Below the pieces are notes generated by a model. It did no database searches and had not been told where the DNA came from. It worked only from the letters and a program-made list of their open reading frames with translations. Shown here piece by piece: positions 34,634-43,558 of a stretch of DNA of 64,000 nucleotides. Location: NCBI RefSeq assembly GCF_031085155.1, contig NZ_JAVHUL010000003.1, positions 1-64,000 of the forward strand, read 5' to 3'. Position 1 is the first letter of the stretch; the number at the start of each line of letters is the position of its first letter. This DNA comes from Mesonia profundi (lineage in GTDB: Bacteria > Bacteroidota > Bacteroidia > Flavobacteriales > Flavobacteriaceae). The position numbers were made by a program, and so were the translations under genes.

Positions 34634-36253
34634 ATGCAAATACAGCGTGTTTTATATTTTTTGATTTGTCTTTTGGTGTTTTCGGCATTTTTTAATTGCG
34701 CCAAAAGAGGAATGCCTACAGGGGGAGATTTAGATACCATTCCTCCTGTGTTTTTAAAATCAACTCCAGAGAATTTCACCACCAGCTTTAAGGGAGAAGA
34801 AATTAGAATTTATTTTGACGAGTATATAAAGCTGGAAGATGCGCAGCGGCAAATTATTATTTCACCGCCCATAGATCCCAGACCTGTGATCTCCCCACAA
34901 GGAAATCCAAAAAAGTACGTCACCATTAAATTGGGTGATTCTTTAAAAGAGAATACCACCTACACGATTAATTTTGGAAACAGCATTATAGACAACAACG
35001 AGGAAAATGCATTGCCGTTTTTTAAATATGTATTTTCTACCGGAAGCTATATTGATTCTTTGCAAGTTTCGGGGAAAATAAAAGATGCTTTTGAAGCAGA
35101 AACAGACGAGTTTATTTCGGTGTTGCTTTATGAAATTGATCAGGAATATTCAGATTCTTTGGTGTATCAATCACCGCCCACTTATATAGGATATACGCAA
35201 GATTCTACACATACTTTTCAGATTGAAAATATGAAAGCAGGAAAGTATAAGGTAATCGCTTTAAAAGATAAAAATTCTAATTACCTCTTTAATCCTTCCG
35301 AAGATAAAATTGATTTTTTACAAGATACGCTTAGCTTACCTACAGATAAATCCTTGGAGTTTAGCATATTTATGGAGCAGAAAGACTTCCGCGTAAGCAA
35401 AACAAAACAAATGGGAGCAAATCGAGTGGTTTATGGCTATGAAGGAGAGTTAAATGACAGTATTCAACTAGAAATTTTAGATCCAAATCCGGCTCAATTT
35501 AGCACAAGACTCGTTAAAGATTTTGACAAAGATTCTTTGCATTTTTGGTTTCAACCTGCCATAGAGAAAGACAGTTTAGTGGCAACTTTAACTCAAAACA
35601 ACTATCAAGACACGCTTGTTACTAGGATGAAGGAGTTGTATAAAGATAGCTTAGAAATAAAAAAACTTAATACCAGCAACCTCGGACTAAAGGAAGATTT
35701 TGGGATTTATGTCAACATTCCTTTAAAGGAGGTAGACAGTAGCAAAATAAGCATTCTCAACAAAGATTCTGTTGCGGTGAAATCTACACCGCGTTTGTTG
35801 GCATTAGAAAATAAACTGATGCTGGACTTTGAGAAAGAAGAAGAGCAAATTTATAGTATTCAAATGCTACCCAATGCCTTTACGGATTTCTATGATACGC
35901 CAAACGACACTTTGAACTTTAAAGTGAGAACTCCCGCCATTGCAGATTTAGGTACGTTGACGTTGAATGTTTCTAACGTAAAAACCTATCCTATTATAGT
36001 AGAGTTGGTTGATACTAAGGGGGAAGTGATTGAAAAAAAGATTCATGAGGCGGAAGAGGGCAGTTCGTTTTATTTTGAATTTATAAAGCCTGGAAAGTAT
36101 AGGGTAAGACTTATCTACGATAAAAATAATAACGGAAAATGGGATTCAGGAAACTACCTGAAGCAAACCAAACCCGAAACGCTTATCTATTTTCCTAAGA
36201 TGGTAGAAATGCGTGCTAATTGGGATATTAATGAGAGTTTTATTTTAAATTAA
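34634..36253 (+). CDS. Lipoprotein with N-terminal Ig-like (Big_5) domain
   Basis: About 539 residues from ATG 34634, preferred over the GTG two codons earlier. Signal and lipobox are in LICLLVFSAFFNCAKRGMPTGG. An Ig-like domain follows (DTIPPVFLKSTPENFTTSFKGEEIRIYFDEYIKLEDAQRQIIISPPID), then beta-rich segments including YKVIALKDKNSNYLFNPSEDKIDF and a C-terminal YRVRLIYDKNNNGKWDSGNYL of prealbumin-like character. Probably a structural outer-membrane-facing lipoprotein of Bacteroidetes, without an assigned role. Its end overlaps the convergent omega-amidase gene by 14 bases. Confidence 0.82.
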   Translation: MQIQRVLYFLICLLVFSAFFNCAKRGMPTGGDLDTIPPVFLKSTPENFTTSFKGEEIRIYFDEYIKLEDAQRQIIISPPIDPRPVISPQGNPKKYVTIKLGDSLKENTTYTINFGNSIIDNNEENALPFFKYVFSTGSYIDSLQVSGKIKDAFEAETDEFISVLLYEIDQEYSDSLVYQSPPTYIGYTQDSTHTFQIENMKAGKYKVIALKDKNSNYLFNPSEDKIDFLQDTLSLPTDKSLEFSIFMEQKDFRVSKTKQMGANRVVYGYEGELNDSIQLEILDPNPAQFSTRLVKDFDKDSLHFWFQPAIEKDSLVATLTQNNYQDTLVTRMKELYKDSLEIKKLNTSNLGLKEDFGIYVNIPLKEVDSSKISILNKDSVAVKSTPRLLALENKLMLDFEKEEEQIYSIQMLPNAFTDFYDTPNDTLNFKVRTPAIADLGTLTLNVSNVKTYPIIVELVDTKGEVIEKKIHEAEEGSSFYFEFIKPGKYRVRLIYDKNNNGKWDSGNYLKQTKPETLIYFPKMVEMRANWDINESFILN

Positions 36254-37013
36254 ATTCATCACGATCTCTTAAGAAACCTAGATTCTTTCTGGCTTCCAAT
36301 ATAGATTTTTTACTTAAAGATATGGTTTGTATCAACTCGGTTTCTTGAAATGGAGCAGAGATTTGATCTCCCAAAATGTCGTAAATGGCAGAGTGGCCGC
36401 TATAAAAAAGATCATTTCCATCGGTTCCCACGCGATTTACGCCAATAGTGTAACACATATTTTCTATAGAACGCGCTTTTAGCAAGGCATCCCATGCTTT
36501 CACTCTTTTATGGGGCCAATTAGCGACAAAGATAAGCACATCATAATCTTCTACATTTCTAGCCCAAACGGGAAAACGCAGGTCGTAGCAAATAAGCGGA
36601 CAAATTTTAAATCCTTTATAATCAATACTTATTTTTTCGCTTCCCGCGGAATAGTTGGCGTGTTCCTTAGCTAAGGAGAACAAATGTTTTTTATCGTAGG
36701 TCTTATAACTACCATCAGGAAAAACAAAAAAAAGACGGTTGTAATATTTTTTGTTTTCTTCAATGACCAAGCTTCCGGTGAGCGCTATTTTTTTGGAAGT
36801 CGCCATCTGGATCATCCATTGCACCGCTTTTCCAGATTCTTTTTCGGCTACAGGAATGGGATTCATAGTAAAGCCGGTGCTAAACATTTCAGGCAATACG
36901 ATGAGGTCGGTGTTTTGGAGATCCTTTATTTTTTCGGTATACCGAAGAAGATTTTCTTCAATTGATTCCCAAAGGATTTCGGTTTGTATGAGGCTGACAC
37001 GTAATTCTTCCAT
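36240..37013 (-). CDS. Omega-amidase / nitrilase-family hydrolase
   Basis: It probably hydrolyses alpha-ketoglutaramate or a related amide. The 257-residue protein has the Glu-Lys-Cys triad: LIVLPEMFSTGFTMNP (Glu near residue 42), YKTYDKKHLFSLAKEH (Lys near 110) and ICPLICYDLRFPVWARN (Cys near 144). The text fits the YafV/Nit2-like amidase group. The length is normal. It is convergent with the Ig-like lipoprotein, overlapping by 14 bases, and divergent from ssb. Confidence 0.92.
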   Translation of the reverse strand: MEELRVSLIQTEILWESIEENLLRYTEKIKDLQNTDLIVLPEMFSTGFTMNPIPVAEKESGKAVQWMIQMATSKKIALTGSLVIEENKKYYNRLFFVFPDGSYKTYDKKHLFSLAKEHANYSAGSEKISIDYKGFKICPLICYDLRFPVWARNVEDYDVLIFVANWPHKRVKAWDALLKARSIENMCYTIGVNRVGTDGNDLFYSGHSAIYDILGDQISAPFQETELIQTISLSKKSILEARKNLGFLRDRDEFNLK

Positions 37014-37055
37014 TTTGTAAAGTTATTCAATTCTCATCAGAATTAATACGTTTTT

Positions 37056-37090
37056 AAACGACTACAAACGTTTGGAAACGAAATTAAACG
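37056..37090 (+). promoter_or_regulatory. Phased array of four AAACG direct repeats upstream of ssb
   Basis: AAACG occurs at 37056, 37066, 37076 and 37086, exactly 10 bases apart, with further ACGTTT text at 37048. The array lies about 50-80 bases upstream of a one-mismatch promoter (CATCTTTG, 37133-37140), an activator-like position. It is the kind of site a multimeric regulator would occupy on one face of the helix. Confidence 0.6.
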
Positions 37091-37188
37091 TAAACAACTA
37101 TTTATCAGACGAATAAAACTAGAGTGAGTCCTCATCTTTGTACTGTTGAAATGAACGAATGAAAATCAACATCTTAAATCTTATCATT

Positions 37189-37524
37189 ATGAACTCTTTA
37201 AAAAACAAAGTACAGTTAATCGGAAACCTAGGAAACGACCCAGAAATTATTGCTTTAGAAAGCGGTAAAAAATTAGCGAAATTCTCTATCGCCACCAACG
37301 AAACCTATAAGAACGCACAAGGAGAAAAAATAACCGATACCCAATGGCACAATATTATAGCCTGGGGAAAGCTAGCCGAAATCACAGAAAACTATTTATC
37401 TAAAGGAAAAGAAGTGATGGTGGAAGGAAAGTTAGCTTCTAGAAGTTATGAGGCCAAAACGGGAGAAAAAAGATATATTACTGAAATAGTTTGTCAAGAA
37501 CTATTGATGTTAAATAATAAATAG
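37189..37524 (+). CDS. ssb: Single-stranded DNA-binding protein, short form without acidic tail
   Basis: The 111-residue protein carries the OB-fold blocks KVQLIGNLGNDPEIIALESGKKLAKFSIATNE, WHNIIAWGKLAEITENYLSKGKEVMVEGKLASRSYE and RYITEIVCQELLMLN. It stops at LMLNNK and lacks the disordered region and acidic C-terminal tip (DDDIPF type) that housekeeping SSB uses to recruit partners. I chose ATG 37189 because the longer frame from 37159 adds nonhomologous residues. It has a phased AAACG array upstream and a long stem-loop downstream. It is probably an accessory SSB rather than the replication one. Confidence 0.92.
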   Translation: MNSLKNKVQLIGNLGNDPEIIALESGKKLAKFSIATNETYKNAQGEKITDTQWHNIIAWGKLAEITENYLSKGKEVMVEGKLASRSYEAKTGEKRYITEIVCQELLMLNNK

Positions 37525-37811
37525 GCACGTCTTTTATTTCTCTAGAACTATAAAATACAAATCATAAGTAACAGCAGCTTTATGTTAGCTCAAGGTTATT
37601 AATGATTTGTATTATTTTTTGTCTACATTTTTATTTGATTCTAAAAGATGCTCTGGATTAACTGTAAAAACAACAAGTAGTTGACTGAAAAATCGATAAT
37701 AATCACTTTTTTTAACGATAGGGATAAATAAAAAATAAAAAAATATACCTAAAATAAAACCAAGGCTTTCCTTCTTACGTAAGTTTTAATGATCAACAAA
37801 ACTTAAGTATT
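37525..37811. other. 287-base spacer between ssb and the ferritin-like genes
   Basis: It holds a long bulged stem-loop (37554-37620) that probably ends ssb, followed by very A-rich sequence. No gene or exact TAnnTTTG promoter was seen. Confidence 0.5.
37554..37620 (+). terminator. Long stem-loop after ssb, terminator-like
   Basis: AATACAAATCAT (37554-37565) pairs perfectly with ATGATTTGTATT (37602-37613) around a 36-base interior, which itself can pair AGTAAC with GTTATT and AGCT with AGCT. It is followed by ATTTTTTG. It could be a terminator or a small structured RNA. Confidence 0.5.
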
Positions 37812-38585
37812 ATGAAAAATGAGAAAATGAATGTAAAAACGGTTGATAACAACCGTAGAAGATTTTTAAAAGTGAGTGGTCTTGCTCTTGCAGGAACGGG
37901 TCTTTTAATGGCGTGTAGTAATGATGATGATTTTGTGCCAGCAGATCCAGACCCGAATCCGAATCCAGATCCAGATCCAAATGTCTTTGATTTAGGAAGT
38001 GGAAATCTTGGTATTTTAAATTATGCCTACGCTTTAGAACAGTTAGAAGCTGCTTTTTATGCTAAAGTCAGAGAAGGACAGTATTATGCAGGAACTAGTG
38101 GAACTGAACGTCAGCTTTTAGACGATGTATATTACCACGAAGCCATTCACAGAGAATTCTTTAAAACTGCCATTAGTAGTGTAGTTTCGGCAGACCAAGT
38201 ATTGCCAGAATTATCTTTTGATTTTTCTTCGGTAGACTTTAATAGTAGAGATGTAGTATTAGCTACCTCTGTAGCTTTAGAAGATACAGGAGTTTCTGCT
38301 TACAACGGAGCAGGACAATTAATTGATGTAAGTAATGATGCAGGGAAAGCTTACCTAGGACTAGCAGGTAAAATAGTTTCTGTAGAAGCTAGACACGCGT
38401 CTGCTTTTCGTGATCTTGTCAACCCAGGGTCAATGGATTTTGCTGGCGATGATATCTTAGTAAATCTTGGAGGAACTGGTAATTCTTATGATAAAGCTAT
38501 TCTACCAGCAGATATTTTAGCTGCCGTAGGAAATCTTGGGTTTATCACCACAGCCTTTACTGCCAATAATTTACCTACATCGTAA
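37812..38585 (+). CDS. Exported ferritin-like domain lipoprotein (Tat signal)
   Basis: The 257-residue protein has a twin-arginine signal (NNRRRFLKVSGLALAGTGLLMACS) with a lipobox Cys, a low-complexity linker (repeated DPNPN), and a ferritin-like four-helix bundle. Candidate iron ligands are the Glu in YALEQLEAAFY, the EAIH of DDVYYHEAIHREFF, the Glu in VALEDTGVSAY and the EARH of VSVEARHASAF. It belongs to the Ferritin_2 type of proteins that are exported folded. It heads a two-gene unit with a paralogue 28 bases downstream. Confidence 0.88.
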   Translation: MKNEKMNVKTVDNNRRRFLKVSGLALAGTGLLMACSNDDDFVPADPDPNPNPDPDPNVFDLGSGNLGILNYAYALEQLEAAFYAKVREGQYYAGTSGTERQLLDDVYYHEAIHREFFKTAISSVVSADQVLPELSFDFSSVDFNSRDVVLATSVALEDTGVSAYNGAGQLIDVSNDAGKAYLGLAGKIVSVEARHASAFRDLVNPGSMDFAGDDILVNLGGTGNSYDKAILPADILAAVGNLGFITTAFTANNLPTS

Positions 38586-38613
38586 TTAATTTATCAACTT
38601 AAAAAACAAAATT

Positions 38614-39435
38614 ATGAATTTTATAAAATTTTTAGATACATTATCAGATAGAGAAGCCTTGAGTGCCAAAGGCTCTAGAAGAGATTCTTTGCAACAATTA
38701 AAAGATATAGGGAAAAATGCCGCTATGGCTTCTATTCCTTTTGCAATGGCTGCAACAAGTAACTCTACGAAAGCCGCCACCAATTCAATGGCATCAGCTG
38801 CGTTTATGGCAGATAATAACGATGTGCTAAAATTTGCTCTTTCTTTAGAATATTTAGAGCGTGAATTTTATCAAATAGGAATGGATACTAATGGTTTAAT
38901 CCCAGAAGAAGATAGAACGGTATTCCAAACTATTCTTAATCATGAAAGTTCTCACGTATCTTTCTTTGTAACTGCACTAGGACTTTCTGATGGTGATTTG
39001 AAGCCTACTTTTGATTTTACAGGAGCACCAGGAGGATTAAATCTTGATACGTTTCAAAACTATGAAACTTTCATGGCTTTAGCGCAAGGGTTTGAAGATA
39101 CGGGAGTAAGAGCTTTTAAAGGTCAAGCAGGAGCATTAGCAAATGACAACACCTTATTGACTTATGCACTTCAAGTTCACTCTGTAGAAGCACGTCATGC
39201 TTCACAAGTAAGAAGAATGAGAGGAGAAAAAGGTTTAATTACCAAAAATGAAAATACACTTCCAGCAGCATTTAGTGCGATTTATGCAGGGGAAGAAAAC
39301 ACTTCTCAAGGAGGAGTGGAGCTTTCTGGGGCATTTGGTTCTCTGGGGGGAGACAATGCCTTAACAGAAGCTTTTGACGAGCCGTTAACTATGGATGAAG
39401 TACTTGCGATTGCAGGAACATTTATTGTTTCTTAA
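38614..39435 (+). CDS. Second exported ferritin-like domain protein
   Basis: The 273-residue paralogue of the preceding gene has an N-terminal region SRRDSLQQLKDIGKNAAMASIPFAMAA that looks like a Tat signal without lipobox. The same ligand pattern follows: LSLEYLEREFYQ, LNHESSHVSFF, ALAQGFEDTGVRAF and HSVEARHASQVR. The two proteins may form a heteromeric diiron assembly or carry different metals; the sequence does not decide. A terminator lies about 30 bases downstream. Confidence 0.88.
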   Translation: MNFIKFLDTLSDREALSAKGSRRDSLQQLKDIGKNAAMASIPFAMAATSNSTKAATNSMASAAFMADNNDVLKFALSLEYLEREFYQIGMDTNGLIPEEDRTVFQTILNHESSHVSFFVTALGLSDGDLKPTFDFTGAPGGLNLDTFQNYETFMALAQGFEDTGVRAFKGQAGALANDNTLLTYALQVHSVEARHASQVRRMRGEKGLITKNENTLPAAFSAIYAGEENTSQGGVELSGAFGSLGGDNALTEAFDEPLTMDEVLAIAGTFIVS

Positions 39436-39463
39436 TGCTAACCACTTAGGTTCTAACAAGTAT

Positions 39464-39491
39464 AAAAACGCTCCGTCTTCGGGGCGTTTTT
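39464..39491 (+). terminator. Intrinsic terminator after the ferritin-like genes
   Basis: AAAAACGCTCCG with CGGGGCGTTTTT (one G-T pair), loop TCTT, followed by T5. Confidence 0.85.
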
Positions 39492-39540
39492 CTTTATTAC
39501 AAATTTCATTTTCTTTATTCAACTGATTTCGCTATATTTA

Positions 39541-39719
39541 ATACCAAATTAACAATGTAATGTCGCATTTAAACTCGTTCATTTTCCGTTCTATTTCCCC
39601 CGCCCGTTCCGGTCGGACGGGTTGCTCATAATAGCTATGCCTATGCAAACCAATCGCAGCGTCATAGAATGAAAAAGCAGCTTCGTTTTCTGTACGACAT
39701 TTCAAAATTAAATTGGTAT
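39541..39719. repeat. MITE-like element with imperfect terminal inverted repeats
   Basis: About 179 bp. It begins ATACCAAATTAACAATG and continues TAATGTCGCA. Read on the minus strand, its right end begins ATACCAATTTAATTTTG and continues AAATGTCGTA. The two ends thus form an imperfect inverted repeat of about 30 bp. The interior holds CCCGTTCCGGTCGGACGGG, a second palindrome. There is no coding frame of transposase type. A deleted copy lies at 15527-15566. Confidence 0.7.
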
Positions 39720-39742
39720 AAATTACTGAAAATAAATAAATT

Positions 39743-40210
39743 ATGGGAATCAAAAATTTTCAAGGGAATCATGTAGGAAAAGAAGCAGCTGAGGCAGAAA
39801 AAATTACGGTGCGCGATTTTATGACAGAAGATATTACCACGTTTAAAAAAGGTCAACCTATTTTAGAGGTTATGGAAGCTTTGGTGAAATTGGGGATTTC
39901 TGGTGGCCCCGTGGTGGATGAAGATGGTAAGTTAATAGGCATTATTTCTGAAGGGGATTGTATCAAACAAATTTCTGAATCGCGGTATTACAACCAACCC
40001 ATGGAAGCCACTAATGTAGAAGATTATATGATTAAAAATGTGGAAACTGTTGATCCAGATATGCACTTATTTGACCTGGCTAACAAATTCCTTACCTTAA
40101 AAATAAGACGCTTTCCTGTTTGCCACCAAAACAAAATCATAGGTTTAGTGAGTCAGAAGAATGTTTTAAAAACGGCTTTGGCCTTGCACGGACACAATTG
40201 GAAAAGCTAA
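39743..40210 (+). CDS. CBS-domain protein
   Basis: The 155-residue cytoplasmic protein has a tandem CBS pair (TVRDFMTEDITTFKKGQPILEVMEALVKLGISGGPVVDEDGKLIGIISEGDCIKQI; VEDYMIKNVETVDPDMHLFDLANKFLTLKIRRFPVCHQNKIIGLVSQKNVLKTAL). Such stand-alone pairs bind adenine nucleotides and regulate partners. The partner is not evident. It overlaps the end of the convergent deacetylase-like gene by 4 bases. Confidence 0.88.
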   Translation: MGIKNFQGNHVGKEAAEAEKITVRDFMTEDITTFKKGQPILEVMEALVKLGISGGPVVDEDGKLIGIISEGDCIKQISESRYYNQPMEATNVEDYMIKNVETVDPDMHLFDLANKFLTLKIRRFPVCHQNKIIGLVSQKNVLKTALALHGHNWKS

Positions 40211-41109
40211 AAAAATATATTTTGCACTAGTCTATACGTATTAGCATGTGCTTCTACGATATATTTAATTTCTTTAGAATAACCGCCACCCATACTTATT
40301 TGGGTTGGGAGTTGTGCATCTTTTAAAAGTTGTAGCACAAAGCGGTCTCTTTCCTTACAACCAGCAATACTCAAGCTTAACTTTCCTAATTTATCGGTGG
40401 CTAACACATCAACACCGCTTAAATAAAACACAAAATCGGGTTTTACCAGCTCAATTAAATTCGGTAAAGTTGTTTTTAATTTTTCTAGGTAAACTTCATC
40501 TTCGGTTTCATTGGGCAATCCAATATCCAAATTAGACTCTTCTTTCTTAAAAGGGTAATTTTTTGCGCCGTGCATGGAAAAGGTAAACACCGAAGCATCT
40601 TCTCTAAAAATTTCTGCGGTACCATTGCCTTGATGCACATCTAAATCAATGATTAAGATTTGTTTCGCCAAGCCTTTGTTTAGTAGGTATTTTGCGGCAA
40701 TCGCTTGATCGTTAAGCATACAAAAACCTTCACCTCTATTGGTGTACGCGTGATGCGTCCCTCCTGCGATATTCATTCCCACGCCATACTCTAACGCATA
40801 CTTTGCGGCTTGTAAGGTTCCTCCCGCAATTAATAATTCTCTATGTACTAAACTCCGCGAAAGCGGAAACCCCGTTCTTCGTATCTCTTTCTGACTTAAT
40901 TTTAAATTGATAAAATCATAAAAATATTCGGGGTCGTGAACGGCTAGGTAATATTTATCGTTTAAAACTTCGGGTTCAAAAAAATTCTCTGCTTCGCAAG
41001 TTCCTTCATACAACAATTGCTGAGGTAGCAATTCGTATTTTTCCATAGGAAAACGATGCCGTGCAGGCAGCGGATGAATGTAACTAGGATGAAAACTGAT
41101 TTTGAGCAT
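40207..41109 (-). CDS. Histone-deacetylase-family hydrolase
   Basis: The 300-residue protein of the class II/AcuC-like amidohydrolase family contains GTHHAYTNRGEGFCMLNDQAIAA (His-His relay), ILIIDLDVHQGNGTAEIF (Zn ligands Asp and His) and PDFVFYLSGVDVLATDKLGKLSLSIAGCKERD (third Zn ligand Asp). It probably removes acetyl or acyl groups from a small molecule or polyamine rather than histones. The active site is intact. It ends 4 bases into the convergent CBS gene. Confidence 0.9.
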   Translation of the reverse strand: MLKISFHPSYIHPLPARHRFPMEKYELLPQQLLYEGTCEAENFFEPEVLNDKYYLAVHDPEYFYDFINLKLSQKEIRRTGFPLSRSLVHRELLIAGGTLQAAKYALEYGVGMNIAGGTHHAYTNRGEGFCMLNDQAIAAKYLLNKGLAKQILIIDLDVHQGNGTAEIFREDASVFTFSMHGAKNYPFKKEESNLDIGLPNETEDEVYLEKLKTTLPNLIELVKPDFVFYLSGVDVLATDKLGKLSLSIAGCKERDRFVLQLLKDAQLPTQISMGGGYSKEIKYIVEAHANTYRLVQNIFF

Positions 41110-41325
41110 GATTGTTTATTAGGGTAGATTTAAAAAAAGTCTACTATTTAATTCCGCATATATTTTCCCTTTATAAAAGCTTTTGCAGAGCCCATCTTTA
41201 CAGTAGGGTAAGCTGTGTCGCGGTATGATCTAATCGGTTTCAACAAGAGGTTTCGACTCCGCTCAACCTGACATCATAGCTATCTTTTATATTCGAGTAT
41301 TTAAGTACATAATCACCTCTACAAA
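41110..41325. other. Spacer of about 215 bases between deacetylase and metG
   Basis: No gene seen. It includes CGACTCCGCTCAACCTGACA (41254-41273), an inverted copy of the same interspersed text found near 25720 and 25960. Confidence 0.5.
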
Positions 41326-43386
41326 TTAAGAAATGACCGTTCCGTTGTTCATTTTTTCTTCATCAGGATTTACGAATACCAATTTTCCTTCAGCATTTTC
41401 GGTCATCAAAATCATCCCTTCGCTCATCGTGCCGCGTAATTTTCTAGGTGCTAAATTCGCCAAAACTGTAACTTTCTTTCCTATGATATCTTCGGGTTTA
41501 AAACTTTCGGCGATTCCAGAAACAATGGTTCTCACATCGATTCCCGTATCTACCTTTAAGACCAATAATTTTTTGGTTTTCGGCATTTTTTCGGCTTCCA
41601 CAATCGTTCCCACACGTAAATCTAATTTGGTAAAATCGTCAAAAGTAGCGATTTCCTTTTGAGGTTCTGCGGCTTTAACTTCGGCAGCATTTGCTTTTTT
41701 AGTCGCTTCTAATTTGTCTAATTGCTTCTGAATCTCTTCATCTTCCACTTTACTAAAAAGCAATTCAGCTTCTTTAATTTGATGCCCTTCTTTTAATAAA
41801 GCTTCTTCTGAAGAGATGGAATTCCAATCAAAATTCGCATTTTCTAGGGCTAACATTTTATTCAGTTTGGTAGAAGTAAACGGTAAGAAGGGCTTGCATA
41901 AAGTGGCTAAAGCTGCAGCGATTTGAAGCGCTACATACATCACAGTTTGGGTACGTGCTTCATCGGTTTTAATGGTTTTCCAAGGCTCTTCATCGGCTAG
42001 GTATTTGTTTCCTAATCTAGCCACGTTCATCATTTCGGCTTGAGCTTCTCTAAATCTATATTTCTCTATAGAACTTGCAATAACGGCAGGATAAGCTTTT
42101 AATTCGGCTAAAGTTTGCTCGTCTATTTCTTTTAATTCCGCAGCAGCGGGAACTTTACCCTCATAATATTTATGAGTCAACACCGCCACACGGTTAATGA
42201 AATTCCCAAAAATAGCGACCAACTCACTGTTATTACGTTGTTGAAAATCTTTCCACGTAAAATCGTTGTCTTTAGTTTCGGGTGCATTGGCCGTTAACAC
42301 ATAACGCAACACATCTTCTTTGCCTGGGAAATCTTCTAAATATTCGTGTAACCAAACCGCCCAATTTTTAGAAGTAGAAAGCTTGTTGCCTTCGAGATTC
42401 AAAAATTCATTGGCAGGCACATTATCGGGTAAAATATAACTTCCTTCAGCTTTTAACATCGTAGGAAAAATGATACAGTGAAAAACAATATTGTCTTTCC
42501 CTATAAAATGCACCAGTTTGGTGTCTTTGTCCTTCCAATAAGGCTCCCAATCTTTATTATTTTGTTCTGCCCATTCCTTGGTGGCAGAAATATATCCTAT
42601 AGGCGCATCAAACCACACATAAAGTACTTTTCCTTCGCCGCCTTTTACGGGCACAGGAATTCCCCAATCTAAATCCCGAGTTACGGCACGCGGACGCAAG
42701 CCATCATCAATCCAAGATTTACACTGACCGTAAACATTAGACTTCCAATCTTTTTTATGTCCGTCAAGAATCCATTCTTTTAACCAAGGTTCATATTGAT
42801 CTAAGGGTAAAAACCAGTGTCTCGTTTCTTTTAAGGTAGGTATATTTCCTGTAATCGCCGATTTTGGATTAATCAAATCGGTGGCATTGTGAGAAGTACC
42901 ACATTTTTCACATTGATCACCATAGCTTTCTTCGTAACCACATTTAGGGCAGGTTCCCACCACAAAACGATCGGCTAAAAATTGCTTAGCTTCCTCATCA
43001 TACAACTGCTCGGTTACTTCTTCTATAAACTTGCCGTCTTCGTACAATTTCTTAAAAAATGCCGAAGCCGTTTCGTGATGTGTCTTTCCCGAAGTTCTAG
43101 AATAGTTGTCGAATTCAATTCCGAAATCTTGAAAAGATTTACGGATAATTCCGTCATATTTATCCACTACATCTTGCGGAGTAATCCCTTCTTTTTTAGC
43201 TTTTATGGTAATGGGCACCCCGTGTTCATCGCTACCACAAACAAAAACCACATCTTCTCCTCGCATTTTTAAGTAACGAGAGTAAATATCGGCAGGGACA
43301 TAAACTCCAGCCAAGTGCCCAATATGAATGGGTCCGTTGGTGTAAGGTAATGCGGCGGTAATGGTATATCTTTTGGGTGTGCTCAT
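41326..43386 (-). CDS. metG: Methionyl-tRNA synthetase
   Basis: It charges tRNA(Met). The 686-residue class I synthetase has the HIGH motif as HIGH in [14 protein letters not shown], a zinc insertion ([18 protein letters not shown]), the KMSKS-type loop as [12 protein letters not shown], an anticodon domain, and a C-terminal tRNA-binding OB domain ([34 protein letters not shown]), all in the usual order. A promoter element lies 24 bases upstream. Monocistronic. Confidence 0.97.
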   Translation of the reverse strand: MSTPKRYTITAALPYTNGPIHIGHLAGVYVPADIYSRYLKMRGEDVVFVCGSDEHGVPITIKAKKEGITPQDVVDKYDGIIRKSFQDFGIEFDNYSRTSGKTHHETASAFFKKLYEDGKFIEEVTEQLYDEEAKQFLADRFVVGTCPKCGYEESYGDQCEKCGTSHNATDLINPKSAITGNIPTLKETRHWFLPLDQYEPWLKEWILDGHKKDWKSNVYGQCKSWIDDGLRPRAVTRDLDWGIPVPVKGGEGKVLYVWFDAPIGYISATKEWAEQNNKDWEPYWKDKDTKLVHFIGKDNIVFHCIIFPTMLKAEGSYILPDNVPANEFLNLEGNKLSTSKNWAVWLHEYLEDFPGKEDVLRYVLTANAPETKDNDFTWKDFQQRNNSELVAIFGNFINRVAVLTHKYYEGKVPAAAELKEIDEQTLAELKAYPAVIASSIEKYRFREAQAEMMNVARLGNKYLADEEPWKTIKTDEARTQTVMYVALQIAAALATLCKPFLPFTSTKLNKMLALENANFDWNSISSEEALLKEGHQIKEAELLFSKVEDEEIQKQLDKLEATKKANAAEVKAAEPQKEIATFDDFTKLDLRVGTIVEAEKMPKTKKLLVLKVDTGIDVRTIVSGIAESFKPEDIIGKKVTVLANLAPRKLRGTMSEGMILMTENAEGKLVFVNPDEEKMNNGTVIS

Positions 43387-43409
43387 TTTTTCTGATTTTT
43401 AATAGGCCA

Positions 43410-43417
43410 CAAAGGTA
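43410..43417 (-). promoter_or_regulatory. -7 promoter element of metG
   Basis: The minus strand reads TACCTTTG, an exact TAnnTTTG match 23 bases before the ATG. Confidence 0.55.
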
Positions 43418-43558
43418 AGGAAAGCATCGTTTTAAATAAACTCCACAAAACTAAATTTCACTCGTGTTGATGCGTGTTATTTTTTATCCATCCTTCTTGA
43501 TTTGTTACTAGGGAAATGAAGAGATTTTTTTATCTTTCATTTTCTGAAATTGATATCT

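Larger units (their letters stand above)
39436..39742. other. 307-base spacer with terminator and MITE-like repeat
   Basis: It contains the ferritin operon terminator (39464-39491) and a complete ATACCAA-ended repeat (39541-39719) that stops 23 bases before the CBS gene. No gene is supported inside it. Confidence 0.7.
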
